Part shown: piece by piece, positions 5,798 through 15,200 of the stretch | Position numbering within the stretch: the stretch's first letter is position 1 | Layout of the letters: every line of letters starts with the position of its first letter | Notes under the pieces: model-generated | The model's database searches: none | Seen by the model: the letters and a program-made list of their open reading frames with translations, nothing else | Told to the model about the DNA's origin: nothing | DNA from: a virus | Direction: 5' to 3' (one strand) | Length of the DNA stretch: 27,218 nucleotides | IMG/VR virus record: IMGVR_UViG_3300037481_000254 | Span: 1 to 27,218 of that record | Translations under genes and position numbers: made by a program

Positions 5798-7165
5798 ATG
5801 ACGTTTTCATGGAACAAGTTTATTGAGACTGCGGCGTTTTACCCTTTTGAATATGAGTGGATGAGGAACCTGATTGTCGCGCAGTCCATCATCGAGAGTG
5901 GACGAGGAGTGACGCCCTTGTCCTCCGGGCACTGCAACTTCAACGGCATGAAGTTTCGCAGCACGGTTGCTTCATTCGGTGGCAAGAAGTTCCAGTATTT
6001 CACGGACAGTGAGCCGTTCCGTGACGAGGCTGGAAATGAGGTTGCAGCAGGCACTCCAGGAGCGAAGAGATGGGACTGGTTTTTCGAGTTCCCTGACTAT
6101 GAAACCGCCATTGAAACATGGTGCGCGTTCTGGTTCAGGAAGGACGGCGATTGGGTTCCCTACCCGAAGGTCCGAGCAAAAGATCCTGAAGTTATGGCTG
6201 GCATGAAGGCTTTTCTTGAGTACATCGGCCCAATTTACTGCCCGTTTTTCACCAACTCCCATGACACCAGCTATGCCGACTACATCATCACCAAATGCCT
6301 GCCTGAAGCTCGTGCTGCTGTTATAAAAGCTCAGTCAGAACTCCAGCCGCCTCCTTCGGTCAAAAAGTCCTATCGAGGTGAGCTTGATCCCGTGACCATG
6401 CGCCTTCGCATCATTCAAGAACCAGGAGCCAAGGTGTTTGCCATCGCCGACACTGACAACGGCGTGAACTTCAAGCTGGTGGCCGCACTCAAGACGGTGG
6501 AGGATCTTGGTGGATACCGGACACTGGTCAAAACCTGGGACCATCCCAGCAGCCTTCCCCCTCCTGTTCAACCCAAGCCCAAGCCCAACCCAGGAGCCAA
6601 GAGGATTTTGCTCGACCCAGGCCACAGCGACCTCCACACAGGAGCTGATGGAACCACGGATGCAGTCCACGAAGAGTTCCTGAACCGCCTCCAGGCTTCA
6701 ATCGTCCAGCCGATCCTCCGCGATGCAGGGTTCGTCTGTGACATCTACGACCCATTGAGCGACGTGCTTTCCGAGATCGGCGGCAGGGCCAAGGACTATG
6801 ACATGTTCATCTCCTTCCACCACAACGCTACGGGCCACAAGGACTACTACACCTGCGTCATGGTTCACGCCGAGCTTGCCAAGGCCGCGTCCAGGCTGTT
6901 CGCCTCTCGCGTGGCATTGAGGGTCAGTGCAGCGATTGGGCTCAAGGTGCTGAACTTCGGTGACGGCCAGCTTCCCGGCGTTTATCCCAACAGCCTTGGT
7001 GTGCTTCGGGCCGCAGAGAACTCGGGATGTCCCGGGCCGTGCGTCCTGGTCGAGTCCTACTTCGTTGATGCCTATGGCGACCTGGACTTTTGCAGGGAGA
7101 GGTCAATCAAGGCAGCCAAGGCCATCGCGACAGCGGCGGCTGAATGGTACGGGGTGCAGGCATGA
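5798..7165 (+). CDS. Two-domain endolysin: glucosaminidase-like plus N-acetylmuramoyl-L-alanine amidase (Amidase_3)
   Basis: A 455-residue peptidoglycan hydrolase with an AAAGGAG site. Residues about 1-185 resemble the glucosaminidase (GH73-like) fold: A-Q-S-I-I-E-S-G-R-G (28-37) with the likely catalytic Glu33, then C-N-F-N-G-M-K. A linker of small repeats and a Pro/Lys-rich hinge (about 250-265) leads to an Amidase_3 domain: D-P-G-H276, E292/E293, S-F-H-H-N with H341/H342, and V-L-V-E419-S-Y, which supply the zinc ligands and catalytic Glu. It would cut both the glycan chain and the stem-peptide amide at lysis. There is no signal peptide, so release would need a holin; the small membrane proteins upstream are candidates. 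Confidence 0.8.
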   Translation: MTFSWNKFIETAAFYPFEYEWMRNLIVAQSIIESGRGVTPLSSGHCNFNGMKFRSTVASFGGKKFQYFTDSEPFRDEAGNEVAAGTPGAKRWDWFFEFPDYETAIETWCAFWFRKDGDWVPYPKVRAKDPEVMAGMKAFLEYIGPIYCPFFTNSHDTSYADYIITKCLPEARAAVIKAQSELQPPPSVKKSYRGELDPVTMRLRIIQEPGAKVFAIADTDNGVNFKLVAALKTVEDLGGYRTLVKTWDHPSSLPPPVQPKPKPNPGAKRILLDPGHSDLHTGADGTTDAVHEEFLNRLQASIVQPILRDAGFVCDIYDPLSDVLSEIGGRAKDYDMFISFHHNATGHKDYYTCVMVHAELAKAASRLFASRVALRVSAAIGLKVLNFGDGQLPGVYPNSLGVLRAAENSGCPGPCVLVESYFVDAYGDLDFCRERSIKAAKAIATAAAEWYGVQA

Positions 7166-7344
7166 GCGAAGCATCCCGCGCCACACCAGACTCCGTAAAG
7201 CGCATGATCGAGGAGCTTCCTGACAATTCCATGCCAGCCATCTTCAACTTCATCGTCCTTGAGTGCATGAAGCGGAACACATTCAAGGGCAAGTCGCTGG
7301 CGAAGCTGGTGGAATCAATTGAGAAGGCAACCGGAGGTAAGTGA
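7162..7344 (+). CDS. Hypothetical small helical protein
   Basis: A 60-residue protein starting at the ATG that overlaps the endolysin stop (ATGA). It is short and helical with one moderately hydrophobic helix (M-P-A-I-F-N-F-I-V-L-E) that is too polar for a clear membrane segment. No family recognised. Its coupling to the endolysin is suggestive only of shared expression. Confidence 0.55.
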   Translation: MSEASRATPDSVKRMIEELPDNSMPAIFNFIVLECMKRNTFKGKSLAKLVESIEKATGGK

Positions 7345-7766
7345 TGAAAGTCGCCTTTATCCAGTTCGAGGTGAACGACTCGAAGGACGTGAAACTTTTT
7401 GCCGAGATAGTGGCTTCCATCGGCGTCAGCGTCCCATCATTGGCCGCGCCTGCTGTTCATGCGAACATGACAGAGGAACAACAACGGGCCTCAATGACGT
7501 GCGTGACGAATCAATTGGCGAAAGCCATTGGAACGCCAAAGCCAAAGCTGGACACCAAGCAGAGAGCAAGGGTGGCGGCGAAGGCGCGGTGGGAAAAAAA
7601 GCGTGCTGATGATGAAAAAAAGCTGGAGAAGGCGACTGAGGAAAAGGAATACCTCGAAGTGAGTGACCCAATCCAGTTTGACCCGAACGCGCAGCCCACA
7701 GGTGAACCACTGGTAGAAGACGAACCAATCGACGGTAGGCACATCATCGAGGGAAACTGGAGGTAG
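7344..7766 (+). CDS. Hypothetical protein with basic coiled-coil centre
   Basis: A 140-residue protein. The ATG at 7344 is preferred because GGAGG sits six bases upstream and it shares a base with the previous stop (TGATG). Residues 1-30 look beta-alpha (M-K-V-A-F-I-Q-F-E-V). Residues about 70-103 form a Lys/Arg/Ala-rich helix followed by Glu/Lys heptads, probably a coiled coil. The C-terminus is acidic. Two genes upstream of the large terminase, it could be a divergent small terminase subunit, but no motif confirms this. Confidence 0.55.
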   Translation: MKVAFIQFEVNDSKDVKLFAEIVASIGVSVPSLAAPAVHANMTEEQQRASMTCVTNQLAKAIGTPKPKLDTKQRARVAAKARWEKKRADDEKKLEKATEEKEYLEVSDPIQFDPNAQPTGEPLVEDEPIDGRHIIEGNWR

Positions 7767-7769
7767 CCC

Positions 7770-7991
7770 TTGAGCCGACAACTCGGAATCACTGAAGTGG
7801 AGACTTACATAGTGGTCCCGCAGCGTCGGGGGATTTGTCATCAGTGCGATGTGATTTACATCGGCAAGAAGGAAACGGTAAAATGCCCTGCCTGTGGGAA
7901 GGTTTTTCAAACGGTTGACATGCTATCGTCGGTGAAGATACCAACTTCCCAATGGATTTATCCTCCGGGGAAACGACGGAAGCGGGGATGA
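7770..7991 (+). CDS. Zinc-ribbon protein
   Basis: A 73-residue protein starting at TTG, selected because GGAGG lies six bases upstream. It contains a two-knuckle zinc ribbon, C23-H-Q-C26 and C39-P-A-C42, followed by a short basic end (K-R-R-K-R-G). Such ribbons bind nucleic acid or protein partners. Its stop lies just before the terminase GTG start, so it is co-transcribed with terminase; a role in packaging or late transcription is possible but not shown. Confidence 0.6.
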   Translation: MSRQLGITEVETYIVVPQRRGICHQCDVIYIGKKETVKCPACGKVFQTVDMLSSVKIPTSQWIYPPGKRRKRG

Positions 7992-7992
7992 A

Positions 7993-9729
7993 GTGGACCA
8001 GAGAACAGTTTCCGAGCAGGAGTACCTTGCCCGACTCCTCCAGTTCGACAAGGATTTAGATCGGACGCCACGCCTTAAATATGCGCTCATGTACCATCAG
8101 AATATCCGTGGCGAGCCGATGACTTTCCATGACAAGCCGTACCTGATCTCGATTTACAAGGACACCGCCAAGCGAATCACAATGCAATCATCGGTGCAGA
8201 CCGGAAAGTCGGAGTTCCTGATAATATCGGCCCTAAGCTATGCGGAACGCGGCTTTCAGGTGATGTATGTATTGCCTCAAGAGGACATCCGAAACACCTT
8301 CGTTGCCAACCGAATCGATCCGCTGATCAAGCGGGTGCCGTATTATGCTTCGCAGATGCGGATAGCTGGAGGAACGTCGGCCAATCGCGGCCTCAAGCAC
8401 TACGGACGCGGCACCATTTTCTTCGTGTACTCGGGCTCAACAACAGCGTTCATTGAAAAGCCCATTGATGCGATTGTGTCGGATGAAGTCGATCGATTTG
8501 ACCTGCACAACTACGAAAAGGCAGATGACCGCATGACGGCATCGCCTCACAAAATCAAGTACGAAGCGTCCAACCCCTCCGTGGATAACTACGGCGTGAA
8601 CAGATCGTACCTTGAGAGTGACCAGCGCCAGTTTTTCGTGAAGTGCCCTCACTGCCAGCAGTGGCAGATCATGGACTGGTTTCGCAACGTAGTCATGCAG
8701 ACTGACGATGAAAAATACATCCTGCGCGACCGCGAATGGGATCGTGGATCGAATCGCGACATATACGTTTTCTGCATCAAATGCTCCAAGCCACTCGACA
8801 GGTTCACAACCAAGGCCGTGTGGGTGCCAAAGTATCCTGAAATCAAGGACCACCACGGCTACCACATCCACCAGATGATGTCGGGATACGTCCTTGTCCA
8901 TGAAATGTGGTCCAAGTTCCTCAAGGGACTCGAAGACGACGTTGCGATGCAGGTGTTTTTCAACTCCATCCTCGGCACAACCTATGCAATGAAGGGCGCT
9001 AAGCTCACGGACGCCCTCCTCAATCGCTGCAAGAGGAAATACCTCATGCCGGTGACGGGCTCGGCCTGCGTCATGGGCATCGACGTTGGCAAGCGACTCC
9101 ATGTTGTCGTGCGGGAACCTTTGCCAGATGGTACGCTCAGGCTTGTGTTTGCAGGAACCCTAGCCGAGTTCGAGGATGTCGATGAGTTGATGACGAGATA
9201 CCAAGTCAGGTGTTTCGTCGTTGACTGTATGCCGGAAACCAGGAAGTCGAAGGATTTAGTTTCGAGATTTCGTGGCAAGGGCTACATGGCGCGATACACC
9301 AACGGCCTCGTGGAGCTGGCGGTGGACAACGACAAGCGCGTCGTTTCAGCCGACAGAACGATGTTGATGGATCGGGTGAACAAGGCGTTCCAACAGGAGC
9401 AACTCTTACTTCCAGCAAACGCTCAATCGCTTGATGGAGGTGACTATTATGCCCTGCTCAAAACGCCAACCAGGATCTTTGACGAAGAACGAAACCAATT
9501 CACCTGGGTCGGAGATCCCGACCACTATTTCCACGCCGAGGTTTACTGTTACTGCGCTCACAAGTCGGCTGGGGATTTCAGAGTCACTGGGATCGACCTT
9601 GGGAAGCCTGCCTACGAAAAAGCCGAAGCGCCCGAGGATTCCATGTTCCCACCGGGAACTCCTCAGAACATCATCGCCCACTACAAGGCCATGTTTGATG
9701 GGATGGCAAGCGAGTCAAGGGCGAAGTAA
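7993..9729 (+). CDS. Terminase large subunit (GpA-like)
   Basis: A 578-residue packaging motor that pumps phage DNA into the prohead and cuts it. The ATPase half has a Walker A Q69-T-G-K72-S73 and Walker B with D164-E165. A zinc-finger insertion, C218-P-H-C221 and C261-I-K-C264, is characteristic of the lambda GpA branch. The nuclease half contains M-G-I-D364-V-G-K and a second acidic strand with D411, matching the RNase H-like metal site. GTG start at 7993 directly after the zinc-ribbon gene. Length is near the usual 550-650. The portal gene follows after 41 bases. No separate small subunit was recognised. Confidence 0.85.
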   Translation: MDQRTVSEQEYLARLLQFDKDLDRTPRLKYALMYHQNIRGEPMTFHDKPYLISIYKDTAKRITMQSSVQTGKSEFLIISALSYAERGFQVMYVLPQEDIRNTFVANRIDPLIKRVPYYASQMRIAGGTSANRGLKHYGRGTIFFVYSGSTTAFIEKPIDAIVSDEVDRFDLHNYEKADDRMTASPHKIKYEASNPSVDNYGVNRSYLESDQRQFFVKCPHCQQWQIMDWFRNVVMQTDDEKYILRDREWDRGSNRDIYVFCIKCSKPLDRFTTKAVWVPKYPEIKDHHGYHIHQMMSGYVLVHEMWSKFLKGLEDDVAMQVFFNSILGTTYAMKGAKLTDALLNRCKRKYLMPVTGSACVMGIDVGKRLHVVVREPLPDGTLRLVFAGTLAEFEDVDELMTRYQVRCFVVDCMPETRKSKDLVSRFRGKGYMARYTNGLVELAVDNDKRVVSADRTMLMDRVNKAFQQEQLLLPANAQSLDGGDYYALLKTPTRIFDEERNQFTWVGDPDHYFHAEVYCYCAHKSAGDFRVTGIDLGKPAYEKAEAPEDSMFPPGTPQNIIAHYKAMFDGMASESRAK

Positions 9730-9770
9730 ACTCATAAACAGCAAGCATACCAATTCAGAAAGGGACTGCT

Positions 9771-11444
9771 ATGGCCAAATCAAACCCAAGTAGTGATCAC
9801 AAGGTTCCCACTCCAGCCGAGCTTGATCAGCGCGTGAGAGAGTCAAGCCAGGGGCGGCTTGGGTTCGGTGACGTGCTGAAGTACATGGCCCTCGGCATGA
9901 CTCCCTCGGCCCCTCGCCTGCCAGAGCAAGCCTACGGTGCCGCCAGCTACTATGGCGGCTACCAAAAGGGCTACTCAGGGACCAACAACGCCAGAGGAAC
10001 GCTGAGCTTCAACCTGCTCCGGCAGATCTCCGAGCGGTCCTCTTTGCTGGCCTCAATCGTGTCCAAGCGCCAGTTCCAGGTTTCCCGGTTCGCCCGGATC
10101 GCCCGGAAAACGAAGCACGGTGAGGTTGGTTTCCGTGTCATGCACCGAAGAAGCGGCGACGACAACTTCACGGTGCCGGATGGCTACAGCGACATTTGTC
10201 ATGAAGCCGAAGAAATGCTCATGTCACCCTGGACGGTGTTTTGGAACGAAGGTGTCATTTTCCAGCAGATCGAGCCGTGTCTTGACGATTTCATGTCAAA
10301 AGTGATGGAGGATCACCTAGTCATCAACAGGCCAACTGTTGAATTAGGTGTGGACATGTATGGTGTTCCCAGAGCTTTCGGTGCGATTGATGGCGCGAAC
10401 GTCATCCCGACCTTTTCCGCGCTCAAGTTCTTGACAGCGAAAGCTCGCCTCACCACCGACAACAAGTGGCAGGAAAACTACTCAGGAATGCGCTCAATGA
10501 TGCAACGCATGAGCGACGTGTACGAGGTGGACATCACCGAGGAGACTGAGTACATTTACATGCTCAATGGCAAGCCTGTACGCACGTTTCCCATGGGCCG
10601 AATCATCATCGCGCCGTTCCTTCCAAGCACAGACGTTCGGTTTGCTGGCTATCCGCGCTCACTCACGGAAAAGGCGATCTTCGCCATCCTCGCTGAGATC
10701 ATGGCTATGAGCGCCAACCTTCGATACTTCCAGACCGGCAACATGACGGAAGTGATCCTCGCGATGAAGGGCGACTACCAGGACAAACACATCGCAGACC
10801 TGACCAACATCCTCCAGGCCAACATGAGCGGCATCGAGGGCATGTTCAAGGTTCCCCTGATCGCTCTGCCCGAGGCTGACGACCTCATGGTTCACCAGCT
10901 TAGGCAAAACCACAAGGATATGTTGTTTGACTTCTACATACAGAAGCTAACAAACATGACGTGTGCCATTTTTTCCATGCACCCAAGTGAGATCAACGAA
11001 GCTCCACGAGCGGGAGACAACAAGGGTGCGCTCCAATCCGCCAATCAGGAAGTGCAAATCAGCATGGCCCAGGAGCAGGGCCTTGAAACCTCGTTGAACC
11101 ATTTCAAGACTCACATTTTCGACCCAATCCTTCGGCAGATCGATCCCGACCTCGTGATGGAGTGGGACTATGGGCGAAGCGAGCAGGAGATTGTCACCCT
11201 CGCAACCAGCAAGGCCACCTTCGTCACCGTGAACGAGCAACGCAAGATGTGTGGCATGGAGCCATTGCCCAAGGAGCAAGGCGGCGAAGTGGTCGCCAAC
11301 CCGTTTATCCAGGCCAAAAATCAAATGGAAGCTCAGCAGAAGCAAATGGCACAGCAGCAGCAAATGGGTCAGCAAGGCCAACCAGGAGGCCAGCCTGGGG
11401 GCGATGTAGGAGGGGCAGATGAATTTGGAAAACCGCCGTTCTAG
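9771..11444 (+). CDS. Portal protein
   Basis: A 557-residue protein with an AAAGGGA site. Position directly after the large terminase, length, and the overall pattern identify it as the portal, the twelve-subunit ring at one capsid vertex through which DNA passes. Visible portal-like features are the N-terminal helical segment with S-L-L-A-S-I-V, a beta-rich clip/wing middle, the long stem-type helix region around A-I-F-A-I-L-A-E-I-M, and N-H-K-D-M-L-F-D-F-Y in the crown side. The last 35 residues are Gln/Gly/Pro-rich and disordered. The cold-shock gene starts inside its 3' end. Confidence 0.75.
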   Translation: MAKSNPSSDHKVPTPAELDQRVRESSQGRLGFGDVLKYMALGMTPSAPRLPEQAYGAASYYGGYQKGYSGTNNARGTLSFNLLRQISERSSLLASIVSKRQFQVSRFARIARKTKHGEVGFRVMHRRSGDDNFTVPDGYSDICHEAEEMLMSPWTVFWNEGVIFQQIEPCLDDFMSKVMEDHLVINRPTVELGVDMYGVPRAFGAIDGANVIPTFSALKFLTAKARLTTDNKWQENYSGMRSMMQRMSDVYEVDITEETEYIYMLNGKPVRTFPMGRIIIAPFLPSTDVRFAGYPRSLTEKAIFAILAEIMAMSANLRYFQTGNMTEVILAMKGDYQDKHIADLTNILQANMSGIEGMFKVPLIALPEADDLMVHQLRQNHKDMLFDFYIQKLTNMTCAIFSMHPSEINEAPRAGDNKGALQSANQEVQISMAQEQGLETSLNHFKTHIFDPILRQIDPDLVMEWDYGRSEQEIVTLATSKATFVTVNEQRKMCGMEPLPKEQGGEVVANPFIQAKNQMEAQQKQMAQQQQMGQQGQPGGQPGGDVGGADEFGKPPF

Positions 11445-11679
11445 CGAGCGGTATTTGGGAAAGGTGCTGTGGTTCAACTCGAACCTTGGGTATGGATTCA
11501 TCATGCCAGAGGACAAAGTTGTGAATAAAGGCGTTGACTTGTTCGTTCATTATCACAGCATCGTGCAGGGCGGATTCAAGACGCTCATGATGAACGACAT
11601 CGTTGAGTTCGCACTCGGGGAAAACAAAAAAGGCCCATGTGCGCTGGATGTGAAGCTCGTGCAGAGGAGTCAGTCATGA
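11419..11679 (+). CDS. Cold-shock-domain protein
   Basis: An 86-residue protein with one OB-fold cold-shock domain: G-K-V-L-W-F-N (14-20), RNP1-like L-G-Y-G-F-I-M, RNP2-like D-L-F-V-H-Y-H, and the closing strand D-V-K-L-V. These domains bind single-stranded RNA or DNA and act as RNA chaperones. The ATG lies 26 bases inside the portal gene with AGGAGG about six bases upstream. Its placement between portal and head genes, rather than in an early operon, is unusual and suggests late expression or a virion role. Confident of the fold. Confidence 0.8.
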   Translation: MNLENRRSSERYLGKVLWFNSNLGYGFIMPEDKVVNKGVDLFVHYHSIVQGGFKTLMMNDIVEFALGENKKGPCALDVKLVQRSQS

Positions 11680-12059
11680 TCGCAGCATTTCAAATCCGCA
11701 AGGGTGCAACCGCTCCGTGGCTGGAGGTGGTGCTCACTCAATCAGGCAGACCAATCCCATGGGAACAGCCGAGCTTTCCCTGTCCACCCAACGTGAAGGA
11801 AGCTCCAATCGACCTCACCGGCATGACTGTGAAGGCGAAGATGTACGGTTGTGGCCGCACTCAGCCCGAGCATGTGGTGTTCGGCATCACCAGCGTGAAG
11901 GACGCAGTAAATGGCGTCATCATTCACAAATGGGATCCAGAGGACACCGCTGACGTTGGCTACTTCATGATGAGCTTCGAGGTGTCAGACTCGAACACAG
12001 GAGCCATCCTCATGTGGCCGTACCTGCGCGAGCAGTTCATGATCGAGGTGACGCCGTGA
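11676..12059 (+). CDS. BppU-N-like beta-sandwich protein
   Basis: A 127-residue protein starting at the ATG overlapping the cold-shock stop. The layout (F-Q-I-R-K-G-A near the start, D-L-T-G-M-T-V-K-A-K-M, then G-V-I-I-H-K-W-D-P-E-D-T-A-D-V-G-Y-F, and a final strand) matches the beta-sandwich of baseplate/upper-tail BppU N-terminal or related phage accessory domains. Next to the portal it could instead be a neck or head-decoration component. The role is uncertain; the fold call is moderate. Confidence 0.5.
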   Translation: MIAAFQIRKGATAPWLEVVLTQSGRPIPWEQPSFPCPPNVKEAPIDLTGMTVKAKMYGCGRTQPEHVVFGITSVKDAVNGVIIHKWDPEDTADVGYFMMSFEVSDSNTGAILMWPYLREQFMIEVTP

Positions 12060-12271
12060 CTTCACCCTACCAGCTAAGACAGGCCATGGGCGGATTCAGC
12101 GCCGAGGAACATGAGGCTTTTTATTACATCATGGACAAGATCCGCAAAGGGAAACCCACACTCAGCTCCTCAGAAGCAATCGACGAGGGCCTTGACCAGG
12201 GCATGTTCGTGCTTGGCAAGGAAGGCGAACTCCGCGTGAACAAGGACTACTTCAATGGCAAGACTGTTTGA
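12056..12271 (+). CDS. Hypothetical small protein
   Basis: A 71-residue protein starting at the GTG that overlaps the preceding stop (GTGA). It appears helical at first (E-E-H-E-A-F-Y-Y-I-M-D-K-I) and has a short beta end with G-K-E-G-E-L-R-V-N. No family recognised. Its last 17 bases overlap the start of the SNF2-like gene. Confidence 0.6.
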   Translation: MTSPYQLRQAMGGFSAEEHEAFYYIMDKIRKGKPTLSSSEAIDEGLDQGMFVLGKEGELRVNKDYFNGKTV

Positions 12272-15200
12272 CTGGATTCGCAAATCGCTGGTGAAACCGC
12301 ACTATCGAAAACTGCCGAACGGCAAGATCATTTGGATTGACCAGTACCGTGACAGCAGAAAAGAGGCGGAAAAAAACCTTGCGGCGTACCGTCACACTGC
12401 CGTGCAAGCCGATGACAACAGCACCACCGTTGTCGAAGGCAACAAGCTCAAGACCTACAAACACACGCCAGCCGATGAAATGAACGAGGAGTCAATCCAC
12501 AACTACCTCGGCCAGACAACGCCAATCGACGAGGCGCATGTTTGGAGGCATTGGAAATACAACCCAGGACTTCGTGCTCAGCATGAAGGTTTGGAGATGT
12601 CAGACAGCCATGACCTCAACGAGGTGCTCGATGGCTACCTCAAAAATGAACACGACAACGCCAAAGCTGAAGGCCGTGAGCCCATTTGGGAATCGAGAAA
12701 TGACGTTCGGAAAACCATCGAAAAGTACGAAATCAAGCCGATGCTCAAAACCATCAAGAAGAGGGCTGGAGCAGCGGAGTTCACATCAAAAGCAGATCAT
12801 CCTGCGCTGTACAAGGCCATACTGAGTTCGCCGCACGCCGACTACCACGAGAAGGCCGAAGCGAAAATGGGCCTGGAACACGGCGAGGCAGCGAAGGCAT
12901 ATTGGATAAAAACCGAAAAGGAAAACCTCGCAGCATCGAACCTGCGGCCCCAAGATTGTCCAAAGATCCCTCACATCAGCTCGAAGTTTCCCCTGTTCGC
13001 ACATCAGGCCGAGGTGCTGGCAAAGCTCAACAAGATGAAGTCAGCCATCGTCGATGTGGACATGGGCGGTGGCAAGGGCCTCCTTCTGCCCTACGACGCC
13101 ATCAACCTCATGCACCAGGGAAAGGTGAAGCGCCCGCTCATCATCGCAACGGGGATGACGCTGCACGCCAACGCGAAGAAGATCCTGGAATACACCAATG
13201 GCACCGTGAATGTGTTCGTGTTCGACAACAAACTCATTCAGGAAAAGTACGGCGGCGATATTGAAAAAATGGTTGAGGACATCAAGAACGCACCTCCAAA
13301 CACCATTTTCATGACCAGCTACGACAACATTTCGTACAACGTCGGCCTTACTCCCGAGGAGGCAGAAGATCCGACAAAACAGTTCCAACGGGCTCAGCGA
13401 ATGTCGGGTGCCAACTTCGACTATGTGGCATGTGACGAGTCCCACAAAATCAAGAACGCCGCATCAGGCCGTCACAAGGCCATGCAGTATTTCAGCGGTG
13501 CGCCCTACAAGCGGCTGGCGACGGGAACATTCATTTCAAGAGATCCTGCTGACGTTGTGGGCCAGCTTTCCTGGCTGTATCCAGGCAAAACGCAAAACGT
13601 GGACGAGTTCAGCCGTCAGTACGGGTTCAGCAAGACGAAGGACGGATTCAACTGGACCGACAAGGGTGTGAAGCAGCTCCGCGAGGACTTGCTCTCGCAG
13701 GGCTTCATTTCCATCCGACGCACCAACTGGATGCACCAGCTCAAAGATCGCATCGAAAAAACCAGCATCGTGAAGCTCAAGCCAAAGGCCGCAATCGCCA
13801 ATGAGATGGCCGTGGACGACGCCTTCGACGCGATCCAGGCCCTTGCCGACACCGACCCCAAGATCGCCGAGGAGCTTCGACGCCTGCGCGGGGATGAAGA
13901 CGATGATGACGACGCGCCCACAGGCAAGGTGATTGACGCCATCAACACCCTCACCGGCATCGTGGATCATCCAAGCGAGTTCGCAGACAAGGTGAAGGCG
14001 GCGAAGGCCCTGTGTGACAAGGCTGGCGCGGACTACACCTACCAGGAGGATTCGTGGAAGAAGGGCTATGACGGTGAGGAGGGTGAGGAAAACATCCCCC
14101 ATGACGTGAAGCGAGCCCAGGCGTTCCTGCGGAAGTTCAGGCCCAAGACGCTCCAATCCATCCTGAACCTCAGCGGCGAGGTGTCAGCCAAGGCCGAGGA
14201 CGCCTACGCAAAGATGAGGGAACACTTCAAGGATCCCAAGAACGGCAAGTTCATCCTGTTCACGAAGCGCATCAACAGCGCCCGACATGTGTTCGACAAC
14301 CTGCCGCCCGACCTCAAGAAGGACGCCGTTTACTTCGACGGCTCCAACAAGGAAGGGCTTGAACCGTTCCTTCAGCACGACAAAGGCCCGAAGATCTTCA
14401 TCGCCTGCGACGAGGCCATCAAAGAGGGCGTGAACATGCAGGCCGCCAATGCCCTGTACCGATATGACCTCGGCTGGACTCCGGGCGACGTGGAGCAGTC
14501 CTACGGGCGAGTGTGGAGGTTTGGGCAGAACCGGCCTGTGAAGATCCATGTGGGCATCAGCGACGGCACCATGGACGTGACCAAATATGCCCGGTTGATG
14601 AGCAGACACAACTCCAACATGAAAGTGGTTTCGGGCTACGACGCCGTTCCCGGTTTCATGGCCTTCAAGATGAACATCGACAACATCCGGGCAAACCGGA
14701 GTGCCGAGCAGCTCGGGCAGTATGAGCAGGTTGCCCAGGCCGTGCTGGACTACCAAAAGGAAGAGAACAAAAAGGTCCGGGAGGTGTACGGCGACAAAAA
14801 GTACGACGTGGCAGCTCCTGGCGCCATCGCCGGATCCAAGAAAGCAACCGGCTTCCAGTACGAAACCTTGGAGGACGAGCAACCGACTGAACCCGTGAAG
14901 TCCGGTCGGCAGACAGCATCGAACCTTGCATCGAACCGAAGTGAACAAAAACAAGGTGTTAAGTCCGGGCCCGAACCAGGCAAGGGCGATAAGCCTGCGG
15001 AAATCAAGAACAAAACTCCCTCCGGAGGCGAAAAAGCGGAGTCAAAACAACCAGCTAAGGACACCTCCAAGCCATCCAATCAAGTACCCATCAAGAAGGA
15101 CGAGCCCAAGGATCTGACTCCTGACGAAAACAACGAGGCCGCTGAGCACCACCTCAAGTACGCGGCCCATCACCTCGCCAACGAGAATAAGGGGCTTGCC

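Noticed and set aside
11325-11400. CAG/CAA-rich stretch at the portal 3' end
   Set aside because: It is a Gln/Gly-rich disordered tail of the portal protein, not a separate repeat element.
14184-14954. 256-codon minus-strand frame inside the SNF2-like gene
   Set aside because: It covers the conserved helicase motifs V and VI of the plus-strand gene; no motif or ribosome site supports it.
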